Shown here: positions 8,969 through 20,700 of the stretch, piece by piece
Position numbering within the stretch: the first letter of the stretch is position 1
Layout: the number at the start of each line of letters is the position of its first letter
Origin: Chitinophagaceae bacterium
GTDB lineage: Bacteria > Bacteroidota > Bacteroidia > Chitinophagales > Chitinophagaceae
Assembly: GCA_947446645.1 (NCBI GenBank)
Contig: CANFHA010000005.1
Coordinates: 62,001-126,000, forward strand
Direction of reading: 5' to 3'
DNA length: 64,000 bases
The notes under the pieces: generated by a model
Databases searched by the model: none
What the model was told of the DNA's origin: nothing
What the model saw: only the letters and a program-made list of their open reading frames with translations
Position numbers and translations under genes: made by a program

Positions 8969-9219
8969 TTTGACTCGTTGTTTTCTCTATATTACTAACG
9001 TAAATAGAACAATAATATTATATAAATCCGCGCTGGGATAATATATGAATGCCTAACTACCCAAAAATAGGCAAAAAAGCATAGCCAATACTCCCGCAGC
9101 AGGCATAAATTAACAAAACAGTTGTCTGTATTCTGGCTGTTAAAAGATAATTTAGTGTAATAAAATACCGTTCTTATTCCCAAACGGTAAATGGCTAAAA
9201 AAATTGTCCTTAAAAGAGC

Positions 9220-9432
9220 ATGGAAAAGAAGGGCCAAAATCGAAATATGATGCGGTATGCCAGCCTTGCCACCCAGTGGATGGCGATGATGCTTGTGGGC
9301 GTGTGGGCAGGGTATAAACTTGATAAAAAATTAAATTGGAGGTTGCCTTTATTTTTAATTTTATTCCCCTTAATTTCATTGGCACTATCGCTGTGGCAGC
9401 TGATCAGAGAGCTGAACAAACCAAAAGAATGA
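9220..9432 (+). CDS. atpZ: AtpZ/AtpI-family F1Fo-ATPase accessory protein
   Basis: A 70-residue protein with two transmembrane segments (about residues 15-31 and 42-62) separated by a short basic loop (GYKLDKKLNW). This is the compact AtpZ layout. AtpZ/AtpI proteins assist ATP synthase assembly or ion uptake and normally stand first in the atp operon. Its TGA overlaps the ATG of the next membrane protein (9429), as expected for the atpZ-atpI start of an operon. Unusually, atpB and the other subunit genes do not follow here. Confidence 0.8.
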   Translation: MEKKGQNRNMMRYASLATQWMAMMLVGVWAGYKLDKKLNWRLPLFLILFPLISLALSLWQLIRELNKPKE

Positions 9433-9806
9433 AGCAAAAATTTATCATAATAACGATTGTCATCTTTATTTTTCTAAGCGTGGTATTCTTCGCCATGCAG
9501 CCTTATGCTCCTGAGTACAGGTTTGTGTCACTGGAAGCCGGCAATTTTGTAATGGCTTTCCTCTCGATATGCAGTTATCTGATCGTGCAAAATCAACAAA
9601 AGCAGAATACACAGGCATTCATTCGCGGAGTATCTGGCGCATCGTTTTTAAAGTTGATGGTTTGTATGGTTTCTATATTAGTGTATGTGCTGCTCAATCG
9701 CTCGCATATCCATAAGCCAACGGTATTTGTATTGTTTGGGATATACGCTGTTTATACAATTATGGAAACTTTGATGCTGTCGAAAATGGTAAGGAAAAAA
9801 AATTAA
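9429..9806 (+). CDS. AtpI-like four-helix membrane protein
   Basis: Starts at the ATG overlapping the atpZ stop (ATGA), giving 125 residues; the longer in-frame start inside atpZ is unlikely. Four predicted transmembrane helices (near residues 5-22, 35-53, 72-90 and 95-115) fit the small membrane protein usually found between atpZ and atpB in Bacteroidota, often annotated as ATP synthase subunit I or hypothetical. I see no catalytic motif. The assignment rests on size, topology and coupling to atpZ. Confidence 0.65.
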   Translation: MKQKFIIITIVIFIFLSVVFFAMQPYAPEYRFVSLEAGNFVMAFLSICSYLIVQNQQKQNTQAFIRGVSGASFLKLMVCMVSILVYVLLNRSHIHKPTVFVLFGIYAVYTIMETLMLSKMVRKKN

Positions 9807-9863
9807 TAACACCTAGGGAACCACTCACGGCATGAAGTGAGTTTTAGGGATAATTTATTTCAG

Positions 9864-10508
9864 ATGAAAAAGAAAGAAGCTTCATTCTCATTCTTAGAGC
9901 AATTTTTGCCTAATGGGGCATTTGAGCAGATAGAGCCATTTTTCAGAACACATACCATTCATCTCACGCTTACCCATGAGCGCCGCAGTGTGCTTGGCGA
10001 CTATCGCCACCCTGTGCGCGACGCGCCATACCACCGCATAAGCATCAATGCAACGCTCAACCCTTACAGTTTCCTCATAACCCTGCTTCATGAACTTGCG
10101 CACCTATTTACATTCGTTCATTTTGAGCACAAGGCGCAGCCGCACGGCAAGGAGTGGAAAACGCAGTTTCGGCATATACTGATCCCTTTTATGGGTAAGC
10201 GCTTTTTTCCTGGTGATGTAGAGAAAGCGTTGTATGCTTACCTGCACAATCCTGCTGCAAGTACCTGCACAGATGCCCAGCTGTATAAAGCGCTATACAG
10301 GTATGATGAGCACAAGCCCGGTTTTAAGCTTGTTGATGATCTCGATGTGAACCAATATTTTGAAACTGAAGACGGCCAGGTATTTCAGAAGCTTGAAAAA
10401 CTACGCACACGCACACGGTGCCGCAGCCTGGATAATGGCAAAGTTTACTTTTTTCAAGGTATTGCAGAAGTAAAAGCCATACGCAGGAAACAATCAGCAG
10501 ATGTCTGA
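9864..10508 (+). CDS. SprT-like zinc metalloprotease-domain protein
   Basis: A 214-residue protein from the ATG at 9864; a GTG at 9837 is the alternative. The zinc motif HELAH occurs about residue 77 in LLHELAHLFTFV, followed by PHGKEWK, which supplies the third ligand typical of SprT/Spartan domains. The C-terminal half lacks the CxxC pairs of the zinc ribbon seen in many SprT proteins, but shows the basic TRTRCRSLDNGKVYFFQG strand common in Bacteroidota members. Likely cytoplasmic. SprT-like domains act in DNA-protein crosslink repair in eukaryotes; the bacterial role is poorly defined. Confidence 0.85.
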   Translation: MKKKEASFSFLEQFLPNGAFEQIEPFFRTHTIHLTLTHERRSVLGDYRHPVRDAPYHRISINATLNPYSFLITLLHELAHLFTFVHFEHKAQPHGKEWKTQFRHILIPFMGKRFFPGDVEKALYAYLHNPAASTCTDAQLYKALYRYDEHKPGFKLVDDLDVNQYFETEDGQVFQKLEKLRTRTRCRSLDNGKVYFFQGIAEVKAIRRKQSADV

Positions 10509-10578
10509 TATTCCGAACGATTTTCAATTACCTACAGATATAGCGGATTGGTTTTATTAACCAGCAATCTTCCGGATA

Positions 10579-11622
10579 TTATGCTACCATGAAGTTGCAT
10601 AACTTAAACAACACCCTGGCACCAACTATGGCATCAATGCCATCTCCAATATGCTCGCCACTGGATACCTCATTCAGATCGAATCCAATTATTTCTCTAC
10701 CCGAGGCATGCAGCATTTTGAACAGATAGAATATCTGGTCCGTCTCAAATCCTCCAGGTACTGGAGTTCCTGTGTTCGGGCAAAGCTTGGGGTCAAGGCC
10801 GTCGATATCAAAGCTTATATAGACCTTCTGTGGGAGTGAAGCGATAATTTTTGTACAGATATCTTTCCAAAGTGCTCCTTCATATTGCTGCTCCTTTATG
10901 TCTTTATCAAAGAATGTAGTGATGCGGCCGTTACTGTGGTTTATTATGTCAAGTTCCTCATCACAATAGTCGCGTATACCCACCTGTACCAGCTTCTTTA
11001 CCTGTGGTATGTCCTTCAGCACATTGTACATAATAGATGCGTGCGAAAAAGTGAAGCCTTCGTACGCAACACGCAGGTCGGCATGGGCATCAATCTGTAG
11101 TATTCCAAAGTCACTATGCATTTCTGACAATGCCTTGATAAAACCTAACGGTGTACTGTGGTCACCGCCTATCAAGCCAACTTTCTTACCTGTTTTCAGC
11201 AGGTTCTTCGTCATTTCGTAAACCCAATTAAGCAACATCTTACCACCTTCATTCACCTCATTCATCTTCTCAGTGAGCTGCTCGTTTTCTGCTACCGTGC
11301 CGCCATCGATCATATCGCTTATGATCAGCTCAGCACATTGACGCAGATAATCACCTTTGGTACGGATATTCTTATCTATAGGCTCCATGTAGAAGCCCTT
11401 CTTCCACCCGCCTTCCACATCCGGATCGTAAAGATCTACCTGCATAGCCGCATTAAAAATATTTTCCGGGCCACGCGAAGTGCCACGACGATAGGATACC
11501 GTCACTTCCCACGGCACCGGCAACAGAACGAGCTCTGCGTCTTCTTCACAAAAAGGAAGACCGAAAATATTATTTGATTTTAGTCCTACGGAATTAGGAT
11601 CAAAGCTTGACATATCAGACAT
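10579..11622 (-). CDS. Ureohydrolase (agmatinase/arginase/formimidoylglutamase family)
   Basis: A 347-residue protein with all the manganese-binding motifs of the ureohydrolase fold: GGDHS (H155), DAHADLR (D178, H180, D182) and SFDIDGLDP (D272, D274). Members hydrolyse a guanidino or formimino group, releasing urea or formamide. The specific substrate cannot be fixed from the sequence. The family as annotated in Bacteroidota is usually called agmatinase family. An insertion around residues 85-135 (GGTVAENEQLTEKMNEV) is longer than in short agmatinases. Start at MSDMSSF; MSSF at 11613 is possible. It converges with the SprT-like gene and stands alone. Confidence 0.9.
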   Translation of the reverse strand: MSDMSSFDPNSVGLKSNNIFGLPFCEEDAELVLLPVPWEVTVSYRRGTSRGPENIFNAAMQVDLYDPDVEGGWKKGFYMEPIDKNIRTKGDYLRQCAELIISDMIDGGTVAENEQLTEKMNEVNEGGKMLLNWVYEMTKNLLKTGKKVGLIGGDHSTPLGFIKALSEMHSDFGILQIDAHADLRVAYEGFTFSHASIMYNVLKDIPQVKKLVQVGIRDYCDEELDIINHSNGRITTFFDKDIKEQQYEGALWKDICTKIIASLPQKVYISFDIDGLDPKLCPNTGTPVPGGFETDQIFYLFKMLHASGREIIGFDLNEVSSGEHIGDGIDAIVGARVLFKLCNFMVA

Positions 11623-11680
11623 GGCGCAAAAGTAGAAAATTAATCACTCAGTTGAACAGAAGCGGCTATACTGTAAATGA

Positions 11681-11709
11681 AAAAGCAGGGCGTTTGAGGC
11701 CCTGCTTTT
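11681..11709 (-). terminator. Rho-independent terminator of the 2997-codon adhesin gene
   Basis: AAAAGCAGGGC (11681-11691) pairs perfectly with GCCCTGCTTTT (11699-11709) over a 7-base loop. On the minus strand the stem runs into TTTTTC, 23 bases after the adhesin stop codon. Confidence 0.85.
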
Positions 11710-11731
11710 CAATATTAACACTAAATATGAC

Positions 11732-14700
11732 TTATTGCTCAATAACGAAATGGAACACTTTATTTTCATTGCCTGAACGTACATTCATAATATACATGCC
11801 GTTGGCAAGTGTATTAGTAAGCTGCACTTGTGCATTGATAACGCCATTGTCCACTTTCGCATTGTTTCTGTAGATCACCTGACCAAGCATGTCGGTCACT
11901 TCAAGTACAACATCTTCTTCCGCTGTCGCAAATGTGCCACTTACAGAGAATGTCCCCTTGTTCGGGTTAGGGATCAGCCTTATGTCAGTCGCTCCTGTAA
12001 CTACATTTTTCACGCCAACACCTATTACTGTAATCAACACAGTTTCAGAATCTGTAAGCGCGCATGCGTCTGTTGTTGTCACAGTGCAGGTAACTGAATC
12101 GTTGCTGGTGTAGGTGTTGATAAACGTTGAATCGGTTGCGCCCGTAATAGCCAAGTGATTTACTGACCACTGGTAGGTAACCGCTGTGGCGCCGGTGACA
12201 TGTGCTGTAAGCGTATCGGCCGAACCGGATACTATGCTGAACCCTTGCGTAGCCGTTATTGTAACTACAGGCGCACTGCCCACACTCACAAACATGTGTG
12301 CAGAGGATGCAACCGAAGTTGTTACGCAAGGATAGTTGCTCACCATTTCTACCCATACCTCATCACCGTTAGCAGGTACGTAGCTAAATGTGGATCCCGA
12401 ACCTACTGTTGCTCCGTTTACCTTCCAGGTAAAGTTTGGCAGAGATCCGCCAAAAGCAGGAGTTGCGGTAAAGGTTACAGTAAGACCTGCACAGGTTGAG
12501 CCTGTCATTGTCATAGTAACTGTTGGCGTAGCATGCTCAAGCACTGTGATAGTGTCTGTAGCAAATACTGTATCAGGTGCGGCACAAGCCTCACTGCTAA
12601 TCATTGTTACCGTTACCACATCGCCGTTAGCTGGTGTGTAGTTATAGGTGTCTGATGTTGCGCCTGATATGTCGGTTCCATTTACACTCCACAAGTAGCC
12701 AGGAGTTATACCGCCGTTAGTACCACTTGCTGTAAAGGTAACTGCGCTACCAGCACAAGATGTATCACCAATACCTGTAGAAAGGGTAACTGATGGAGTA
12801 ACCGGCAGCACAATAGTAACTACTGCGCTGTCTGCCATTGAGCTGGTACAGCCAGATGTTGCATTAACAGCGCTAACCGTGTAAGTACCTCCTCCTGTTA
12901 TCAGACCAAAATCAAGCGTACCGCCAGTGCCAGCGAAAGTGCCTACTAATGTGCCATCTTCGAACAACTGGTAATTTACACCTGTATCAGTCAACCCAAG
13001 GAATACATGGACGCCGCCTGATCCTGCACAGTATGATCCACCACCTGTAACACCATATACTGCAGGCGAGGTATTTACAGTTACATCAAGTGTTGCAGTC
13101 ATATTGCTACCGCAACCAGCAGTATTATTGCTGGCGCTAACTGAGTAGCTACCTGTAGGATAAACGCCAAAACTGATTGCGCTGCCTGTGCCTGCTGTTG
13201 TTGCAACTGATGCACCTAGGTCATACAATGTATAAGTAACTCCGGTATCGGAGCCGCTTAATCCTACATCAACACCTGCATCAGCTGAACAGTAAGAGCT
13301 GCTGCCGGTTACTGTATATATAGCAGGCAGTGAATTAATTGTAGCTATAGTAGTGTACGAAACAGAACAACCTGAACCAGCACCATTGCTTACAACCACG
13401 GTATAGGTACCTGCTGCCGCCGTAGTGGCAGCTGATACTGAACCAGCAGCCGTAGTGGCATCAGTAACTGCAACCGGACCAGACCATGAGAAGTCTGTTA
13501 CGTTCAGCGGGTCAAGCGCAGTGAGGGTAAATGTATTGCCCTCGCATACAGGACTACTGTTGCCTGCAGTTGATAATGATGGAGCCGCATTTACAGAAAC
13601 AGTTGTAGTAGCCTGGCTGCTGCAACCTGGGTTGCCTGTGCCATCGCTTACCGTAAGTGTGTACGTAGCTGAGCCTGCAGGTGCTGCTGTTGCAACATCT
13701 GCACTAGCACCGGTAATGATATCGCTACCGTTCCATGTATAGCTTGTAACTGCGCCACCTGTAACCGTAGCGGTAAGTGTAGCAGTACCACCGGCGCAGA
13801 TGGTGCCGCTGTTGTTAGCAGTTGCTACCGGAGTAGCGTTTACTGTTAATGTTGTTACAGACTGAGTCGTGCAACCCGCGTTTGCAGTACCATCGCTTAC
13901 GGTTAAAGTATAAACGCTGGTTCCTGCTGTTGTAGGATCAACAGTGGAAGCAGACGTTGTTGCGCCACTTGTGATGTCAGCGCCACTCCACGCATATGAT
14001 GTTACAGCACCACCTGTAGTAGTAGCAGTTAATGTAGCCGTACCCGTTACACATACAACTCCGCTATTGCTGGCTGTAGCTGTAGGCGTTGCACTTACTG
14101 TAACAGTGGTAGTTGACTGGCTGGTGCAACCAGATGCTGAAGTGCCGTCTGTTACTGTCAATGTATATGTTATCGTAACTATCGTAGTGGGTGCTGCTGT
14201 AGCAATGTCAGATGCAGTACCTGATAGCAGGTCTGCGCCCGTCCATGAGTAAGAGCCGATAGAACCACCGGTAGTGGTAGCGGTAAGTGTTGCTGTACCT
14301 GATGCACAAATTGCTCCGCTATTGGTCGCTGTTGCCGTTGGTGTGGCATTGACAGTAACCGTAGTTGTAGATTCGCTTGAGCAACCGGATGCACCAGTAC
14401 CATCAGTCACTGTTAATGTATACACATTTGTGCCGGTCGAAGTTGGCGCCACAGTAGCAGTAGCTGTTGTACCACCCGTCACTATGGAAGGTCCGCTCCA
14501 GGTATACGATGCAATAGTGCCGCCAGTTGCTGTTGCAGTAAGTGTTGCAGTTCCTGTTGCACATATATAACCACTGTTAGCGGCTGTCACCAGAGGCGTT
14601 TCACTAACAGTAACGGTTGTAGTTGCCTGGCTGGTACATCCTGAATTTGATGTACCATTGGTAACCGTCAATGTATAAATATCAAGGCCGACTGTAGCTG

Positions 14701-17700
14701 GTGATGCTGTGGCTGAAGCCGTTGTACCGCCACCGGTGATGTTTGAGCCTGTCCATACATAAGACCCTACGGTACCACCGGTAGCTGTTGCGGTTAGTGT
14801 CACCGCACCGGTTGCACATATTGCACCGCTATTGTTGGCAGTTGCTGTTGGCGTGGCGTTTACCGTGAGCGTTGTAAATGCCTGGCTTGAGCAACCTGAG
14901 TTGCTGGTACCGTCAGTTACGGTCAATGTATAAACGTCAGTACCGGTGGCTGTTGGTGCTGCTGTGGCAGTAGCTGTTGCAGCACCGCTAATAATGCCCG
15001 GCCCGCTCCATGCATAAGTAGCAACTGTACCACCTATCGTAGTAGCGGTAAGTGTAGCTGTTCCGGATATACAAATGTTTCCGCTGTTGTTTGCAATTAC
15101 TGCAGGTGCAGCGTTAACAGATACAGTTGTTACAAATTGCTTTACACAGCCCGACTGCGTGCTGCCGTCAGATACTGTAAGCGTGTAAGTACTGTTTGCC
15201 GTTGGAGTTGCTGTGGTAATATTAGCTGCTGCAGATCCGGTAATATTTGAACCGGCCCAGGCAAATGTGGAAGTACTTCCACTTTCGTTTGCAGTAAGTG
15301 TTACTGTGCCGCCTGCGCATATATAACCATCGTTTGCAGGTGCAGCAGCCGGAGCCGGATTAACTGAAACTGATGTAACATACATGGTAGCAGGTGCACA
15401 ACCCGGCTGGCCGCTTCCGTCAGATACAGTAAGTGCATAGTTGGCAGTAGCTGTTGGCAAGGCTGTAGTTGATGCACCGGAGGTAGCGATAAGGCTTGGG
15501 CCGCTCCAGGTAAACTGAGTAGCGCCTCCTGATGGATTAGCGGTAAGTGTTGCAATGCCGCCGCTGCAGATGTATCCATTGTTAGTTGGTGCAGCTGCAG
15601 GTGTTGCATTTACAGAAACAGTAGTAAAATAAGGGGTTGATGGTGCACAACCGGAAAGGCCGCTGCCATCAGATACAGTAAGTGTGTACGTAGTAGTTAC
15701 TGTAGGCGTAGCTGTTGTTGTAGCGCCTGATGCAGCAACCAGATTGTCGCCGCTCCATGTAAATACTGTAGCTCCCCCGCTTGGGTTAGCGTCAAGAGTT
15801 ACCGTACCACCGTTACAGATGTAGCCATTATTTGTAGGTGCCGCAGCAGGCGAAGCATTCACTGTGAACGTTCCTATGTTGCCTGTTGAAATATTAGTTG
15901 TGCATCCTGATGCATTCTGAATTGATGTTATAGTTAGGGTTGTTACACCGGCATTCGTAAGGTCTGTTGATGCTACGGTGAATGTACCGGTGCTCGCACC
16001 CATGGTAAGCGTTGCAGTATTACCAGTTGCCGTATTAGCACCTGCCAGATCGTAAGTTGCAGTATATGTACCTGCGCCTAACGACGATGAATTAACCGTT
16101 ACTGTGGTTCCTGATCCGAGGCATACAGATAATGCTGTTGGTGCGGAGAAATCAGTAATATCCGGCGGTGTGTTAACTACTAATGGTGCAGTAACACCAG
16201 TTGCTGTACCTGAACAGCCTGCTGCTGTAGCCGTAAGGGTATAAATACCTGCATCTGCTACTGCTACCGAGGCGATACTTGCACTTTCTGATAAAGGTGA
16301 CGATATATCACCGGTAACAGGGCCTGTCCATGAATAATTTACTCCAATACCATCACCTGAATCACCGCCTGTCAAACCGATCAACGAACCGGTACAAGCA
16401 GGATTTGGAGAAACGCTTGCAGTTACAATGGAAGGAAGTGTATTTACGACCAGTGCGCCAGATGTAGCAGCTATACTACCGGAACATCCCGGAGCGGTTG
16501 CCGTTAACGTATATACGCCTGCGTCAGCAACAGTAGCGGAATTAATGTTGGTACTTTCTGAGGAAACTGAGACAATATCACCGGTTACAGGGCCGGTCCA
16601 GGTGAAAATAACACCTGAGCCATCTGCAGCATCACCCCCGTTGAGCGCTATGTTGTCGCCGGCACAAGCAGGGTTTGGTGATACATCTGCAGTAACCGAT
16701 GTTGGCAGTGCATTCACGGCAAGGGCCGCTGTAGTGGCTACCACACCACCCGCACAACCCGGAGCTGTAACGGTTAATGTGTAAACACCTGCATCTGACA
16801 GGTCTACTCCTATGATATCTGTAGTCTGAGATGATGGATCACTAATATCGCCGGTTGCGGGTCCATCCCATGAGAATGCAACACCTACGCCATCGCCTGA
16901 ACCACCTCCCATAAGGGTGACATCATCACCAACACAAGCCGGAGCAGGTGAAACAGATGCAGTAACAGTGGAAGGCAACTGGTTTACAACTAATGCTGCG
17001 GTAGTTGCAACAACATTGCCCGAACAACCAGGAGCAGTGGCAGTTAATGTATATATACCTGCATCAAATGTACCAGCAAAAAGGATGCTCGTGCTTTCGG
17101 AGAAAGGATCCAGGATATCGCCTGTAACCGGTCCGGTCCATTCAAAAAGAACGCCCAGGCCATCTCCTGAATCAGTGCCGGTAAGTGTTATTTCGTCGTT
17201 AGTACATGCCGGCGTTGGTGTTACATCTGCGGTAACAGAAGAAGGTAATGCGTTCACTTCAAGTGAAGATGACTCGCCTATTGTACTGCCTGCACATCCT
17301 GCCGCAGTGGCAGTAAGTGTATAAACGCCTGCATCTAAAAACGATACGGCGCTAATGCTGGCAGATTCTGATGAAGCAGATGAAATATCACCAGGTACCG
17401 GACCCGTCCATGAGAAGGTAACCCCTACCCCATCGCCGGAATCTCCACCGCTCAGCGTGATGATGTCGCCATAACAAGCTGGGTTAGGAGATACGCTTGC
17501 AGTTACCGTTGTTGGCAATATGTTCACCGTTAGTGTCGCAGTTGTTGCCACCACATTGCCTACGCAGCCAGCGGCTGTTGCAGTCAATGTATAAACACCT
17601 GCATCTGCCAGGCTAGCTGCTGTTATGCTGGTACTTGCAGCGGTAGGCGCCTCTATATCGCCACCGCCTGGCCCCGCCCATAATACATCATACCCTGATC

Positions 17701-20700
17701 CACCGGAAATCGAACCGTTAAGCACGATTGTATTATTGAAGCATTCAGGATTTGCAGAAGTAATAGATGCTGTCATTGAGGAAGGCAATTGCTTTACGCT
17801 CAATTCTGTTGTTACTGCGGTAATGTTTGTAGGACATCCCGGAGCAGTGGCAGTCAATGTATATGCGCCGGCATCAGAAAGGCTGAGCGAAGCGATATTT
17901 GTAGTTTCCGAAGACGCATCGGTGATATGGGCAGTAACAGGACCGGACCATGCAAAAACAACACCTGTGCCATCACCTGAATCTTCACCTATAAGCCCCA
18001 TTACATCGCCCACACAAGCAGGCGACGAAGTCAGGCTTGCCAAAAGAATAGACGGCACCTCGTTCACTGCCAGTGAAGGGGTAGTAGCAGACATGCTGCC
18101 CGGGCATCCATTGGATAATGTTGCTGTCAATGTATAGACGCCTGCGTCCAGCAAGCTCACTGAGCTAATGTTTGCTGTCAGTGAGGAAGGAGACGAAATA
18201 TCAGACGTAACCGGGCCTGTCCATGAATAAATAACTCCTACGCCGTCAATTGAGGCACCACCACCAAGCACAACTGAGCCACCGACACATGCCGGGTTGG
18301 GGCCAATACCGGCACCTATTGAACTGGGCAATGTGTTAACCACAAGTGGTGATGTGGTGCCGCTCACAGGCGCGCAGCCCGCAGCAGTTACTGTAAGCGT
18401 ATAGCTGCCCGCGTCTGCCACTGCCACTGTATTTATTGTTGCATCTGCTGATGAAGCCGATGATATATCCCCTGTCACCGGTCCGGCCCATGAATAGGTT
18501 AATGATGTTCCACCTGTTACATTTCCGGCAAAATTTACGAGGTCGCCAATACATGCAGGCGAAGGAGACACCGATGGTAATACTGATAAAGGTTGGGTAT
18601 TTACCGCCAGAGGAATAGTGCTGACCCCTGTGTTTGTTCCGGCACAGCCCGCCACGGTAGCGCTTATGGTATAAGATCCTGTATTTGCAGCCACTAAAGG
18701 ATTGATGCTGGCTGTGGTAAGTGATGATGGATTCGTAATTGCTGTGCCGCCCGGGCCAGACCATGTGTATGATATTGGGCCTAAGCCTGCAGTACTTGTT
18801 GTTGCGGCAAGTATTGTACTAGCACCTTCGCATGCCGGGTTAGGGCTTTGAGTAACGCCAGTGAATACCGGTAATTGGCTTACAACCATCGCCAGAGCGC
18901 TGGTGCCAATGGCAGCACCTGAGCATCCGGGAACTGTAGCGCTGATGGTATAAATTCCGGCATTTCCTGCAGCCAGTGCATTTACACTAGCTGTGGTCAG
19001 CGATGCTGGATTTGTGATAGCTGTACCGCCTGGCCCTGTCCATGTGTATGTGATTGGTCCTGAACCGGCAGAGCTCACTGCTGCTGCGAGTGTCATGCTT
19101 GCTCCTACGCATCCCGGATTTGGAGATTCCGTAACGCCTGTAAACGCAGGCAGTTGGTTTACTGACATCGCTGTGGTGCTTACACGGGTTGCGCTTCCTG
19201 CGCAGCCTGCGGCCGTAGCAGTAATAGTATAGTTACCTGCGTTACCCGCAGAAAGTACGTTAACACTTGCGGTAGTAAGTGACGAAGGATTTGTAATTGC
19301 TGTTCCACCCGGTCCAGTCCATGCATAGACAATAGTACCGGCCCCGGCGGCACTTGTGCTGGCCGCCAGTGTCATAATGCTGCCCACACATCCCGGGTTA
19401 GGACTTTGAGTGACACCTGTAAATGTAGGCAATTGATTTACCGCCATTGGGGTGGAGCTTGTGCCTGTTGTGCTTCCACATCCTGCTATAGTGCCTGTAA
19501 TAGTGTATATGCCTGCATTGCCTGCGGCCAGCGGATTTACACTTGCTGTAGTCAGTGAAGTCGGATTGGTAATTGCAGTTCCTCCAGGTCCGGCCCATGC
19601 ATAGGTTATGGGCCCGGTGCCAGCGGTACTGGTTGATGCGGCAAGTGTCATGGTAGCGCCTACACATGCCGTACTAGGAGATTGTGTAACACCTGTGAAA
19701 ACGGGCAACTGGTTTACTGTCATCGCAGCGGTGCTTGTCCTTGTCGCGTTTCCAGCGCAACCTGCAACAGTTGCAGTGATAGTATATGTTCCTGCATTAG
19801 CCGCAACCAGGGGATTCACACTTGCACTGGTGAGTGAGCTAGCGTTTGAAATAGCCGTACCTCCTGTGTGCGTCCATGCATAAACAATCGGTCCTACACC
19901 TGATGCACTTGTTGTTGCTGAAAGAGACATGCTACTTCCCACGCATCCCGGATTTGGTGTTTGAGCAACGCCGGTAAATGTTGGTAATTGGTTTACAGCC
20001 AGTGCAGCAGTTACCGCTTGTGTAGATCCACAGGTGTTGGTTGCTGTCAAAGTGTAAATACCTGCGTTGAGTGCTGTTACGCTTGTTACTCGGGTGCTCA
20101 CAGTTGTTGTAGATGTCATTGCTGCACCACCCGTTGGACCAACCCACAAATAGCTTGTTGCTCCGGTTGCCGCACCGGTAAGGTTCAAAGTGCTTGCAAC
20201 ACATAGCGGGTTTCCGGAAAGGGTTGCTGTAACCCCGGCAGGCGGCCCGATATAAAATGTATTGCCAGCCCCTGCGTTATTTAGCGTTGGTGCTGGAGTA
20301 CCGTTCATTGAAGCCACTTTTACTGTACGTCCTGGTGTGGCACCCGCGGCTACATCGCAGGTTACCCAGGCGTATAATGTACCTAAACCTCCCAAGTTTA
20401 CCGAAAAGCCGGTGAAAGACTGAGTTCCAGGTCCACCTGCCGTAATTGTGCTTCTCAATGTTGCGGTAGAAAAGTTATTCGTCGCACTCGTATATAAACG
20501 AAAAGTAGTGATATCTGAAGTTGTATAGGTGGAACCTGTAGTTGAAATTGAAAGACCAGTTATTGTAGTAGCCGAGAAAAATCCATCAAGCTCTACGGTA
20601 TAAATCTGGTTTCCTGATGTATTCAGACATATAGCGCCGCCGGCAATCTGCGTTAGAGGATCGGCGGTTGTGTACGCTGCATGCAATTTATCAACCCTAA

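Noticed and set aside
16428-20204. Many 70-170-codon plus-strand frames opposite the first giant adhesin
   Set aside because: Repetitive shadows with the same period as the Ig-like modules; no independent start or domain.
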